The notes: generated by a model from the letters alone, not told the origin. Numbered from the stretch's first letter, positions 24,800-33,233 are shown. The stretch: DNA of 35,532 nt from CAYUJH01 sp964394585 (GCA_964394585.1 CAYMYI010000035.1:1-35532), one strand, 5' to 3'. Program-made: numbers and translations.

Positions 24800-25603
24800 T
24801 TATCCGATTTTATTGGCTTTTTTGATATACAACTCTATTGCTCCCGTCATAGAAGGAGCGTTAGGTAGCGGAGCTTCTACATCGAGGAGTAAATTATGGT
24901 CTAAAACTGCTTTAGCGGTTGTAGGACCAAAAGCTGCAATGCGAGTTTCATTTTGTTTGAAATCAGGAAAGTTTTGGAATAATGACGTGATACCTGAAGG
25001 ACTAAAAAATGCAATCATATCATAGTTTACATCGGCTAAATCAGATAAATCACTTGCTACAGTTCTATACAATACTGCTTCAGTGTATTTATACTTATTA
25101 GCCTGTAAAAATTCAGGAATGTCATCTTTCCTAATGTCTGAACAAGGAAATAAGAACTTTTCCTTGCTATGTTTTTTCATAATCTCCAAAAGATCACGTG
25201 CCGTTTTCTCCCCTATGAATACCTTGCGCTTACGAATGACAATGTATTTTTGCAAGTAATTTGCCGTCTGTTCGGAAATACAGAAGTATTTCATGTCGCT
25301 GGGCATCTCAATCTTGCTTGCTTTACAAATTCTAAAGAAATGATTGATGGCGTTGCGACTTGTAAAAATAATAGCCGTATGATCTAATATATTGACTTTT
25401 TGTTTTCTAAATTCCTGATAGTCAACAGCCTGAACTTCAATAAAAGGTCGAAAGTCCACTTTAATATTGTACTTTGTGGCTAACTTATGATAGGGTGAAT
25501 TTACATCATTGGGTTCTGGTTGTGATACAAGAATTGAATTTACTGGCTTCAATTCTCGCTGCGTGCTTTGTTGAGGTGTAACTCCCATTGTCTCCTTCTG
25601 CAT
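24800..25603 (-). CDS. hemD: Uroporphyrinogen-III synthase
   Basis: Closes hydroxymethylbilane to uroporphyrinogen III, the branch-point intermediate of heme, siroheme and cobalamin synthesis, in the cytoplasm. The 267-residue protein shows the two-domain HemD pattern: SILVSQPEPNDVNSPYHKLA (23-42), LDHTAIIFTSRNAINHFFRIC (about 73-93), then YTEAVLYRTVASDLSDL, YDMIAFFSPSGITSLFQNF and RIAAFGPTTAKAVLDHNL near the C-terminus. HemD proteins diverge strongly, and this set of segments is the usual signature. It has an N-terminal extension of about 20 residues. The DUF4271 gene ends 13 nt upstream, so the two are co-transcribed. No other heme gene is in the window. Confidence 0.9.
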   Translation of the reverse strand: MQKETMGVTPQQSTQRELKPVNSILVSQPEPNDVNSPYHKLATKYNIKVDFRPFIEVQAVDYQEFRKQKVNILDHTAIIFTSRNAINHFFRICKASKIEMPSDMKYFCISEQTANYLQKYIVIRKRKVFIGEKTARDLLEIMKKHSKEKFLFPCSDIRKDDIPEFLQANKYKYTEAVLYRTVASDLSDLADVNYDMIAFFSPSGITSLFQNFPDFKQNETRIAAFGPTTAKAVLDHNLLLDVEAPLPNAPSMTGAIELYIKKANKIG

Positions 25604-25616
25604 TTTAGTATATAAG

Positions 25617-26765
25617 CTAAAAAACCATAAAAAACTTCATTCCCAATACGATAGGAATCATTTCGGTAGCGCAAAAATATGAAAACAAATAGACTTTTCT
25701 GATTTTTAAAACGCTATTTACATTTAACAACACAAAAAAACTGTGAAGCCCGCTCCCTCCCCAAACTAGCCAACTCAACCATAAATATGGTGGTATATTG
25801 CCCAATGTACACAGCGTTATTGCCAACAGCACCAGCCAAATATAGGTGGGCGATAGCCGATACCATTCTTGAACAAATACACGGAAAAGCGAACGTTTAT
25901 CGAACAATACACTCAGCAGCGAAACTGTAACAAAGCGTAAAACTACCCATATAAACACAAGAGTAGATATCATAACATTTTTCCCCCAGAAGGTATCTGA
26001 ATTGTTTAATAAGGCGATTAAACTTTCATGCAAAGCACCGGTAGCATAAAACGCAGCAAAGCTGAAAATCGCACTGTATACGGCAAGCAATACCAATAAA
26101 TCAAAAAAAGTGATGTCCTCTTCTGAGGTCGGTAGGTTCAACCAAACAAACCAAGCACCGATTGAAGTGGTTAAAGAGAAGTTTTTACGGAATGCATAGA
26201 GATAGGCGACAAAGCAACTCCACGTAATTAACAAATATAATAATGTATTAGAAGCATACAGGGCATTGGGTTGCCGAATATATAGCTGCCCGTAACTAGT
26301 AGACTCTTGCCCAACGAACGAAGGGGCGGCTCCTTTATCTGATACAATGTACAAAGAAGGGGGAGCTAGCAGGACTTCCTTAGCAGTGGGGTAGAACGTG
26401 ATGCGAAGAACAGAATCGGTTGGGGAAAGCGCTTGTAGCTCTGATAAAGGTAAAAAGAAAGTATCCCCAACGGCTAAATTACTTTGCAGAAGACGATCAG
26501 CCAGAAAAACACTTCCCGTATGTAGGGTAATCATTTGAAGCGAATAGCTTGTATCGCGTGCTGCGCGTATTTCGTGAAAAATACTTTTATTGGTCAAATG
26601 ATAACCCGGTAAAAAAGGAACATTGATTTGAGCTTCTTCATCATACACCTGCCAATTAGAAAGTTCTTCTACCACTGTGCGGGTACGTGCCGATACCTGG
26701 TTGGGCAATGCATGAGCTGCTTGAAAAAGTACAAGAATATAAAGTAAGAGTACTGTGGTTTTCAT
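25617..26765 (-). CDS. DUF4271 integral membrane protein
   Basis: The frame is open back to 26864; the ATG at 26765 places a signal-like segment first (MKTTVLLLYILVLFQAAHA) and gives 382 residues. The first 180 residues are soluble and beta-rich, probably periplasmic. The second half has about six hydrophobic segments, beginning at TLLYLLITWSCFVAYLYAFRK, with LLVLLAVYSAIFSFAAFYATGAL, VMISTLVFIWVVLRFVTVSLL and YIWLVLLAITLCTLG following, and ending YFCATEMIPIVLGMKFFMVF. This is the DUF4271 pattern, a family found in Bacteroidota and often next to hemD; its function is not established as far as I know. It is 13 nt before hemD and 105 nt after the Omp85-like gene on the same strand. Confidence 0.85.
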   Translation of the reverse strand: MKTTVLLLYILVLFQAAHALPNQVSARTRTVVEELSNWQVYDEEAQINVPFLPGYHLTNKSIFHEIRAARDTSYSLQMITLHTGSVFLADRLLQSNLAVGDTFFLPLSELQALSPTDSVLRITFYPTAKEVLLAPPSLYIVSDKGAAPSFVGQESTSYGQLYIRQPNALYASNTLLYLLITWSCFVAYLYAFRKNFSLTTSIGAWFVWLNLPTSEEDITFFDLLVLLAVYSAIFSFAAFYATGALHESLIALLNNSDTFWGKNVMISTLVFIWVVLRFVTVSLLSVLFDKRSLFRVFVQEWYRLSPTYIWLVLLAITLCTLGNIPPYLWLSWLVWGGSGLHSFFVLLNVNSVLKIRKVYLFSYFCATEMIPIVLGMKFFMVF

Positions 26766-26870
26766 TTGTATAGTTACCATAGGGCAAAGATAACTCCTTC
26801 CTTTATTCAAAATAGTATAAGTGATAGATGTATTCCGAATAGCTAAGACTCCGTAGTAATTCATTGCTAT

Positions 26871-28667
26871 CTAGAAACGGTTCACCACACCAAAATGAAT
26901 TTTTGCAGCGTTAGGTTGTAGGGTATTGCCCTTCTCTTTCCCCAGAGCGTACACAAGCTGGAAATATCCGCTTTGGGTTCGCACGGCAGCCCCCAACCCT
27001 GTACCCCAACCTTGCCGCCAAGTAGCATCACCCGACTGCCAATGGGCATAATCGAAAAAAGGGAAGAAGGAAATAGCTCCAAAATTTGCATGAAACTCTG
27101 CGGTTGCAACATGATACCCCGATGCAAAAAAAGCATTTTCGTTAAACCCTCGGAACGATTGCAACCCACCTAAGCGGAAAAACTCGTTTCGGTACAATAC
27201 ATCGCTGGAAAGCACCCCGGCACTACTAGCAAACCTAGCATGATACGATGCCCCAAATGGTACATAATGTTGCACATGGGAGGTTAGCTGAATATGCAGT
27301 GCGTCCACGGCTTCAACTTGCCTAACAGAATCCGCATTGATGCGCTTATCCCCTACTTGAAACGAAACCGAAAAGCGAGTTCCTTGCATAGCCCCCCCCA
27401 AACGTTTTTCAGAATGGTCGAACGCATATGCAATACCATAAGAAGTAACATTCCCTGAAGCTACAGACGCTATTTCAGAATCTTGAACCGACAGGGTATT
27501 CCCAGTCTGATGACTCAACCACTCTACATATAACGTTACCGCCCCCCAACGAAGCAAAGGATATCCTATACCCACTTGCCGTTTTGCATACGAAAAGCTG
27601 GAGTCTTGTTGAAAAAAAGTAAGATTTGCCGATACATTAAATAACGTGCCCAGTAATTGAGGATGCCGGTACTTGAGGTCAAGTTCTTGCGATTGAGTCT
27701 GGAAACGCTCCCAACGAAACTGCAAGGCTTTACCCGACGCAAATAAATTGTGCAATTGCAAGTTCAAGTTTCCAACAAGGCGTACCCCTCCTTGGTTGCC
27801 CTGCTGTGGCAGGATCCCTACAACGCCATCGATTGAATTGGCTTTTTCTTTTGTAAGATGGAAAGTTACATAGGCTTTTTNNNNNNNNNNTTTCGATAAT
27901 GACAAGAATTCACCAAAAGTTTCTTGCTCAAAACGAATGGCAGGAAGCGTATCTACCGAGAGGTAAGGCAACGCATCCAGTTCTTGCCTAACGCGCTGCA
28001 ATTTTTGAATAGAAAATGCCGTACCTTTTGGTATACCCACTAACCGACGAAAAAAACGAGGTTTTAATCCCACTGAATCAACATTGGCGGTAATGCTATC
28101 AAACACCACCCTGGCTCCCTGTTGGAAAGTAAGCTTGGCTTGAACGCGTTCGTTCGACACTATCTGTGGTACAAGGTTCACCTTTGCTAACGGATACCCG
28201 CGATTTTCGGCGTGGGCAATCAACCGCCGTTCTAAAGCGGCTACTTCAGCAGGAGTCCAAAGTATTTTTTCAAAATCCTTCTTTTGCAAAAAAGGGAAAT
28301 CTTGCGCCAATAGGGCGTCAATATCGAGGGATACTCCCGGGTAAAACCCTCCTAAAAAGCATTGCACATATACCGAATCGGGGCGAATGTCCACCGAATC
28401 GATACTGGCAAGCCAATATCCTTTTTTACGAACCTTTTGAACAGCACCTTCAAGCCCCAAATAAAGGTCAGTACTATCAAAAAAAGTAGTGGCTTCAAAG
28501 GCTTCTTTAAAAACCTGTTTTGCTTGGGAATCGCCCTGCAAAGCCAAAAAGTAGAAATCGGGGGTTTGCCCTACACAGCCTAACCGAAGCAGAAGAATGC
28601 CGCATATACCCCCCAAAATTTTACCGATTACCATCCATTTCCGTACTAACTTTGCCAATCGTTTCAT
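26871..28667 (-). CDS. Omp85-superfamily (BamA/TamA-like) outer-membrane protein, interrupted by an assembly gap
   Basis: The frame runs upstream to 28871, overlapping nspC, but the ATG at 28667 gives a membrane-targeting N-terminus (a basic start, then GKILGGICGILLLRLGCVGQ), so I take this start: about 598 residues counting the gap. Residues about 40-275 hold POTRA-like repeats (KKGYWLASIDSVDIRPDSVYVQ; ENRGYPLAKVNLVPQ; LPYLSVDTLPAIRF). VTFHLTKEKANSIDGVVGILPQ is the usual passage from the last POTRA to the barrel. The C-terminal half is a beta barrel with LFRLGGLQSFRGFNEN-like text (the LRGF-type loop) and ends in Phe (GVVNRF), as outer-membrane proteins do. A run of 10 N (27881-27890) replaces about four residues near 260. 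Precise role (assembly or secretion) unknown. Confidence 0.88.
   Translation of the reverse strand: MKRLAKLVRKWMVIGKILGGICGILLLRLGCVGQTPDFYFLALQGDSQAKQVFKEAFEATTFFDSTDLYLGLEGAVQKVRKKGYWLASIDSVDIRPDSVYVQCFLGGFYPGVSLDIDALLAQDFPFLQKKDFEKILWTPAEVAALERRLIAHAENRGYPLAKVNLVPQIVSNERVQAKLTFQQGARVVFDSITANVDSVGLKPRFFRRLVGIPKGTAFSIQKLQRVRQELDALPYLSVDTLPAIRFEQETFGEFLSLSKXXXXKAYVTFHLTKEKANSIDGVVGILPQQGNQGGVRLVGNLNLQLHNLFASGKALQFRWERFQTQSQELDLKYRHPQLLGTLFNVSANLTFFQQDSSFSYAKRQVGIGYPLLRWGAVTLYVEWLSHQTGNTLSVQDSEIASVASGNVTSYGIAYAFDHSEKRLGGAMQGTRFSVSFQVGDKRINADSVRQVEAVDALHIQLTSHVQHYVPFGASYHARFASSAGVLSSDVLYRNEFFRLGGLQSFRGFNENAFFASGYHVATAEFHANFGAISFFPFFDYAHWQSGDATWRQGWGTGLGAAVRTQSGYFQLVYALGKEKGNTLQPNAAKIHFGVVNRF
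27881..27890. other. Assembly gap of 10 N
   Basis: Ten N's fall between CTTTTT and TTTCG. Both flanks stay in the same reading frame across the gap and the protein pattern continues, so the missing length is small and close to 10 nt modulo 3. The flanks are T-rich, so a homopolymer problem is likely. Confidence 0.97.
28647..28654 (+). promoter_or_regulatory. Candidate -7 box for nspC inside the neighbouring gene
   Basis: TAACTTTG on the plus strand matches TAnnTTTG exactly, 31 nt before the nspC ATG, inside the first codons of the divergent Omp85-like gene. A TTTG partner at the normal distance is not clear. The position suits a short nspC leader. Confidence 0.4.
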
Positions 28668-28685
28668 ATTTAATTCAAAGAAAAA

Positions 28686-29837
28686 ATGGCTCAAATGCTT
28701 CCCACTGACACCGACTTTGCAGCAATTCCTACGCCCAGTTTTGTATTGGTGGAATCTCTGCTTGAAAACAACCTTAAAACCCTGGATATGGTGCAAAAAG
28801 CATCGGGCGCTACAATCATTTGCGCACTGAAAGGGTTTGCCATGTTCAGTAGTTTCCCCTTGGTTAAGCAATATCTCTCCGGTACTACCGCAAGCTCCCT
28901 ACACGAAGCCCTGCTCGGCTACGAAGAGTTTGGAGAAGAAGTACATGCATACAGCCCTGCCTACATTCCGAAGGAGTTCCCAGAAATTATGCAACGCTGC
29001 AACCACATTACATTCAACTCGCTCTCAGAATGGGAACGCTACAAACCCCAAATACAAGCTGCTACTAAAAAAATTTCGTGCGGATTGCGCATCAACCCCG
29101 AGTACTCCGAAGTAAGCACCGATTTGTACAACCCGTGCATTCCCGGGTCGCGCTTGGGCGTTACCGCCGAATTACTGGGCGAACAACTCCCCGAAGGTAT
29201 CGAAGGACTACACATGCACACGCTTTGCGAAAATAGCGCAGAAACACTCGAGCGCACCCTCGAAGCCGTAGAAAGTAAATTCGGGCATTTGCTCCACCAA
29301 GCCCAGTGGATCAACTTAGGTGGCGGTCATGCTATTACCGCCAAGGGGTACAACCTCGAGCTACTCATTGCCTTGCTCCAAAACCTGAAAACAAATTATA
29401 ACCTAACGGTGATTTTAGAACCCGGTAGCGCTGTAGCCTGGGAAACCGGCTTTTTAGTGGCTTCTGTGCTCGACATTGTGAAAAATGGAGATGTGAACAC
29501 CGCCATGCTCGACACTTCGTTTGCCGCACACATGCCCGATTGCCTCGAAATGCCCTACCGACCTACCATTTTACAAGAAGATGAAAATGGGGCGTATGCC
29601 TATAACCTCGGCGGTACGACCTGCCTCGCCGGCGACCAGATGCTGCACTACAAATTTAAGCAGCCCCTACAAGTGGGCGATGTATTGGTTTTTAACGACA
29701 TGATTCATTACACCATGGTGAAAACCAATACGTTCAACGGGGTAAACTTACCCTCTATCGGTATTTGGCGAAAAGATGGAAAATTCGAGCTGATCAAATC
29801 ATTTGGATACAAAGACTACAAATCGCGCTTGAGCTAA
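28686..29837 (+). CDS. nspC: Carboxynorspermidine decarboxylase
   Basis: A PLP-dependent fold-III decarboxylase that turns carboxyspermidine or carboxynorspermidine into the polyamine, the last step of the alternative spermidine route common in Bacteroidota. The 383-residue protein has the PLP lysine Lys49 in IICALKGFAMF (44-54), GLHMHTLCENS (174-184), the glycine-rich phosphate site LGGGHAITAKGYN (211-223), ILEPGSAVAWETGF, and the C-terminal LVFNDMIHYTMVKTNTFNGVNLPSIG. These features separate it from diaminopimelate decarboxylase. The ATG at 28686 is only 18 nt from the divergent Omp85-like start. No carboxyspermidine dehydrogenase lies nearby, so the pathway is split. A shared terminator follows 2 nt after its stop codon. 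Confidence 0.95.
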   Translation: MAQMLPTDTDFAAIPTPSFVLVESLLENNLKTLDMVQKASGATIICALKGFAMFSSFPLVKQYLSGTTASSLHEALLGYEEFGEEVHAYSPAYIPKEFPEIMQRCNHITFNSLSEWERYKPQIQAATKKISCGLRINPEYSEVSTDLYNPCIPGSRLGVTAELLGEQLPEGIEGLHMHTLCENSAETLERTLEAVESKFGHLLHQAQWINLGGGHAITAKGYNLELLIALLQNLKTNYNLTVILEPGSAVAWETGFLVASVLDIVKNGDVNTAMLDTSFAAHMPDCLEMPYRPTILQEDENGAYAYNLGGTTCLAGDQMLHYKFKQPLQVGDVLVFNDMIHYTMVKTNTFNGVNLPSIGIWRKDGKFELIKSFGYKDYKSRLS

Positions 29838-29838
29838 C

Positions 29839-29875
29839 AAAAAATCCCTCCCGATGTACACCGGGAGGGATTTCT
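29839..29875. terminator. Bidirectional terminator between nspC and the barrel protein
   Basis: AAATCCCTCCCG (29842-29853) and CGGGAGGGATTT (29862-29873) form a perfect 12-bp GC-rich stem with an 8-nt loop. Six A's at 29839-29844 serve the minus-strand gene as a U run, and TTTCT serves nspC, more weakly. The genes are convergent. Confidence 0.88.
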
Positions 29876-29894
29876 ACAAACGGGACGGCTCTTC

Positions 29895-30554
29895 TTAGTT
29901 CCCTCCACCAAAGAAATATCCTACGCTTAAGAGCACTTGGCTAGTGCGCGAATCGAAGTTAAAAGTTTCTCCTCCAAAGGTTGCGCTATCGCCCAGCTTG
30001 CTTAGGCTACCTGCGTATCGTAAATCAATCGTCAGACGATTTAATACGTCAACGCCTAAACCTGCTTGGAGCCCCCAAGTTGCAGAGTTATAATCAGACT
30101 CTAGGGTATCGAACGAATCGGTACTAAATCCTTCACTTAAAATAAAACTAGCTACCGGCCCTAGCACTAAACGAGCAGGCCCTAATTTATAGCCCACCAA
30201 AATGGGAATATCTACGCGGTTATACGTCTGCTTGATATCATCTTCTTGCAGACCTGTTGTTACATTCTCTACCGTGTATTTACCTCCAGCCGAAGTAAAT
30301 AAAAGCTCAGGCTGAATATGGATAGGCAGTAAAGGAATATTAATGCGCGACATCAATCCGAAATGAATCCCAAATGTGGCTCCTTCTGCTTTCAAAAGCA
30401 AATCGTCATAAGAACGGTCTTCAACGGCTAGCAAAACATCGTCAGCTCTTATTGCAGAAGAACCTATACCGGCTTTTACACCAAAACGAAGTAACTGTGC
30501 TTGGGCTGTTTGAAGCAACAACCCGCAAACCACCATCATCAAAATTTTCTTCAT
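29895..30554 (-). CDS. Small outer-membrane beta-barrel protein (OMP_b-brl/PorT-like)
   Basis: A 219-residue exported protein. The signal peptide MKKILMMVVCGLLLQTAQAQ is followed by LRFGVKAGIGSSAIRADD, the common opening of Bacteroidota eight-stranded barrels (outer-membrane protein beta-barrel domain). Strands such as THFGLMSRINIPLL-like text, IHIQPELLFTSAGGKYTV, RVDIPILVGYKLGPARLVLGPVAS and LGVDVLNRLTIDLRYAGSLS alternate in the expected way, and the last strand is QVLLSVGYFFGG. These proteins are abundant and mostly of unknown function; a few, such as PorT, serve the T9SS, but nothing here ties this one to it. The gene stands alone between the nspC terminator and a divergent TIM-barrel gene. 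Confidence 0.88.
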   Translation of the reverse strand: MKKILMMVVCGLLLQTAQAQLLRFGVKAGIGSSAIRADDVLLAVEDRSYDDLLLKAEGATFGIHFGLMSRINIPLLPIHIQPELLFTSAGGKYTVENVTTGLQEDDIKQTYNRVDIPILVGYKLGPARLVLGPVASFILSEGFSTDSFDTLESDYNSATWGLQAGLGVDVLNRLTIDLRYAGSLSKLGDSATFGGETFNFDSRTSQVLLSVGYFFGGGN

Positions 30555-30681
30555 AGTTTGAGTCTTTAAAGTTGAGTAATGTTTAATGAAGACTTTTCTT
30601 TACATCTCTAGGGTTAGAAATACATTTTCCGTTCCAATAATAAGAAAAATTTGTACAAATCGCTTTCAAAATTCAATTCCT

Positions 30682-31602
30682 ATGATGCAACTCGGTTTCG
30701 CTAGTGCCATTCTCCCCGACCTTTCCCTCGAACAAGTATTCGATATTGCCGCTAAAATAGGCTACCAATGTGTGGAAGTAATGTGCTGGCCGTTGGGCAA
30801 AGCCAACCGACGTTATGCTGGCGTTACCCACATCGACCTAGACCAACTCAAAGATGTCCAACATACTGAAATTGTGAGCCTTACTCAACAGAAAGGCATC
30901 AACATTTCCGCGTTAGGATACTACCCCAACCCAATGGACGCCGACGAGGAAAAAGCGGCGTTCTACCAAAATCATTTAAAAAAATTGATACGTGCGGCAA
31001 ACGAGTTGGGCATTGGGCAAATCAATACCTTCATCGGGCGCGACCAGCTCATGAACGAGGAAAAAAATCTGGAGAAATTTGAAAAGATTTGGACGCCCTT
31101 AGTCAAATATGCGGAAGAACAACAGGTGAAAATCGGAATTGAAAACTGCCCCATGTATTTCACCTACGACGAATGGCCTAAAGGGCAGAATTTGGCGTAC
31201 TCTCCTGCCCTTTGGCGGAAAATGTTCGAGCGAATCCCTTCTGCATTCTTAGGCCTCAACTACGACCCTTCGCACTTGCTATGGATGCAAATGGATTACC
31301 TCTTGCCCATCTACGAATTTGCCGAGCGGATTTTCCATGTGCATATTAAAGATGCCAAACTGCACCGCGAAAAGCTCAACCAAGTAGGCGTGTTGGCAAA
31401 TCCACTAGAGTTTCACACCCCAAAGCTCCCAGGGTTAGGCGATATCCAATGGGGGCATTACCTCTCTGCCTTACACGATGTAGGCTACCAAGGCGCTGTG
31501 TGTGTAGAAGTAGAAGACAAAGCCTACGAAGGCTCGCTCGAACACCGAAAACTCGCCCTTGTGCAAAGTTTTAATTATTTAAAACAGTTTTTCCCGTTGT
31601 AA
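30682..31602 (+). CDS. Xylose-isomerase-like TIM-barrel sugar phosphate isomerase/epimerase
   Basis: The frame is open from 30586, but the first plausible start is the ATG pair at 30682 (MMQLGFASAILPDLSLEQVF), giving 306 residues. The first 32 codons upstream lack the fold. The protein shows the divalent-metal site of the AP-endonuclease-2/xylose-isomerase-like barrel: Glu154 in GIENCPM, Asp195 and His198 in NYDPSHLLW, His221 with Lys223-Asp224 in FHVHIKDAK, and Glu276 in CVEVED. This E-D-H-E set is used to isomerise or epimerise sugars, inositols or hydroxypyruvate. The substrate is not set by the sequence. The stop codon directly abuts the stop of the convergent epimerase gene, without a spare base. 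Confidence 0.88.
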   Translation: MMQLGFASAILPDLSLEQVFDIAAKIGYQCVEVMCWPLGKANRRYAGVTHIDLDQLKDVQHTEIVSLTQQKGINISALGYYPNPMDADEEKAAFYQNHLKKLIRAANELGIGQINTFIGRDQLMNEEKNLEKFEKIWTPLVKYAEEQQVKIGIENCPMYFTYDEWPKGQNLAYSPALWRKMFERIPSAFLGLNYDPSHLLWMQMDYLLPIYEFAERIFHVHIKDAKLHREKLNQVGVLANPLEFHTPKLPGLGDIQWGHYLSALHDVGYQGAVCVEVEDKAYEGSLEHRKLALVQSFNYLKQFFPL

Positions 31603-32517
31603 TCAAAAAGCAAACTGACCTTTAAACCCTTCTAAATCATCTTGGAAATCGGAAAGTGTGAACAGCTCGGTAAGTACCGGGCTGGGCGTTACCACCGCGC
31701 TTTTCATGTCGAGCGATTGCTGCACATACTGAGTGTCAATTTCGGGGTACAACGCCCGAACCGTTTCGGCTACTTCGTTAATCGAAAGTACCCGCGCCAC
31801 CAAGTTATACACCCCCGAACCAATTTCTTCGCGCTGTATCAGTTTGGAAAGTGCTGCGCCTACCTGCCCAATATGGATAAAGCTACGCCGTTGGTTTCCA
31901 TTTCCTTGCACCGTGATTTTCCCATTAAAATGCGCTTCAAACATGAATTTGTTGATTACCGCATCGAACCGCAAACTCTTGTTATAGCCATATACATTCC
32001 CACAACGGATGATATAGGTGCGCATATCGGTATCGAAAAAGCGTTCTAGCATCCGCTCGCCTAGCAATTTTGAGATCCCGTAATACGTATGCGGATTGGG
32101 TTCGGTCTCTACCGATACTTCCTCTTGTGAAGCCCCATACACTGACACGCTGCTAAGGTACACCAACATTTTTACAGGCGATGCCTCCAGCAAATAGCTC
32201 AGTTCTGCCGTACCCCATTGGTTGGTCTGTTCAAACGCATGGGCATCTTGGTGTGCAAACGGCGTAGTAACTTTCGCTGCCAGATGGTACACCACATCGA
32301 TCCCTTCGAGCGATTGGCGCAGCTTGCGCGTATCAAGCAATTCTCCTTTCACAAACTGAATTTGTGCGTGCGAAAACTTCTCTGAAAGGAAAAGATTGTA
32401 GTTAGGGCGGCTCAGGTTATCGTAAATTACAATTCTATGGATATGAGGATTTTGCGCTAGCCTTTGTACCAACTCGGTGCCTACGTAGCCAGCTCCTCCG
32501 GTAATTAATACATTCAT
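31603..32517 (-). CDS. NAD-dependent nucleotide-sugar epimerase/dehydratase (extended SDR)
   Basis: A 304-residue extended short-chain dehydrogenase. The Rossmann motif MNVLITGGAGYVGTELV has GGAGYVG at 7-13; the active site is Ser122/Ser123 in VYLSSVSVYG with Tyr146 and Lys150 in HTYYGISKL. IIRCGNVYG (about 170) and VQGNGNQRRSFIHIGQV (about 198-214) are the sugar-nucleotide side. Such enzymes change nucleotide-activated sugars for surface polysaccharides; the exact sugar is unclear. The start overlaps the stop of the APS/PAPS reductase gene by 4 nt (32514-32517), so the two are translationally coupled, an unusual pairing. Confidence 0.9.
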   Translation of the reverse strand: MNVLITGGAGYVGTELVQRLAQNPHIHRIVIYDNLSRPNYNLFLSEKFSHAQIQFVKGELLDTRKLRQSLEGIDVVYHLAAKVTTPFAHQDAHAFEQTNQWGTAELSYLLEASPVKMLVYLSSVSVYGASQEEVSVETEPNPHTYYGISKLLGERMLERFFDTDMRTYIIRCGNVYGYNKSLRFDAVINKFMFEAHFNGKITVQGNGNQRRSFIHIGQVGAALSKLIQREEIGSGVYNLVARVLSINEVAETVRALYPEIDTQYVQQSLDMKSAVVTPSPVLTELFTLSDFQDDLEGFKGQFAF

Positions 32518-33194
32518 TTTTCAACCAATTCCGTATGCAGTCCACATTCTGTTTTTTTCATGCCTGCCCATCGTCCATTGCGGCTGTCTAGGTTATTTTC
32601 TCCGGGTTGCAGGCGGCGCGTACAAGGTTCGCAACCAATGCTGAAATACCCTTCGCGCATCAACGCATGTTGCGGCAAATCGTATGCATTCATGTACGAA
32701 AACACCATTTGCTGAGTCCATTCTAAAATAGGATGATAGCGCACCACCCCAAATTTAGAAGGTTCTTCGGCTTTCATGCGGGCACGGTTGGCATTCTGCC
32801 CTTTGCGAATCCCGTTAATCCACACATCGTTTGCCATCAGGATAGGATCAAGCGGTTGAACTTTGTTAAGATGGCAGCAATAGTCGGGATCCGAAGTGAA
32901 AAGCAGATTCCCCGCCGCATCGCGCTGCTGATTCTTAGGCACTTGCGAAAATAAATCGAGAATCTGTATCCCCAACCGTTTTTCGAGCATTTTGCGAAAT
33001 GCCAACGTTTCCGGGAAATGGTAACCTGTGTTCAAAAAGTACACGGGAATGGTCGCGTCTACTTCGGATAAAAGGTGTAACAACACCACGCTCTGCGGTT
33101 GGCACGAAGAGGTTGCAAACAGACGCTTCCCATCGGCACGATACGCCGCTATATCGCCCCGAATGCGTTCAATTTCAGTAGTAAATGAGGTCAT
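32514..33194 (-). CDS. cysH: Fe-S type APS/PAPS reductase (assimilatory sulfate reduction)
   Basis: Reduces adenylyl sulfate (or 3'-phospho form) to sulfite with thioredoxin in the cytoplasm. The 226-residue protein has the nucleotide loop SSCQPQSVVLLHLL (29-42), YFLNTGYHFPETL (52-64), a Cys pair at 106-107 in DYCCHLN, a second pair Cys188 and Cys191 in GCEPC, and the catalytic Cys217 in KKTECGLH. The four paired cysteines bind a [4Fe-4S] cluster, which marks the APS-reductase type rather than the cluster-free PAPS form. No cysD, cysN or sulfite reductase gene is next to it. It leads a two-gene transcript with the epimerase. Confidence 0.93.
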   Translation of the reverse strand: MTSFTTEIERIRGDIAAYRADGKRLFATSSCQPQSVVLLHLLSEVDATIPVYFLNTGYHFPETLAFRKMLEKRLGIQILDLFSQVPKNQQRDAAGNLLFTSDPDYCCHLNKVQPLDPILMANDVWINGIRKGQNANRARMKAEEPSKFGVVRYHPILEWTQQMVFSYMNAYDLPQHALMREGYFSIGCEPCTRRLQPGENNLDSRNGRWAGMKKTECGLHTELVEK

Positions 33195-33225
33195 AGTTCG
33201 TAAGTGAATTGTTTGTAAAGCGTGC

Positions 33226-33233
33226 CAAAATTA
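33226..33233 (-). promoter_or_regulatory. Candidate -7 box for the cysH-epimerase transcript
   Basis: The minus strand reads TAATTTTG, an exact TAnnTTTG match, 32 nt upstream of the cysH ATG. TTG trinucleotides occur upstream, but at 13 and 25 nt rather than the usual 19-20. Confidence 0.38.

Noticed and set aside
28668..28871. N-terminal extension of the Omp85-like protein
   Set aside because: It would overlap nspC antisense and places a membrane-targeting segment in the middle of the protein; the ATG at 28667 is better.
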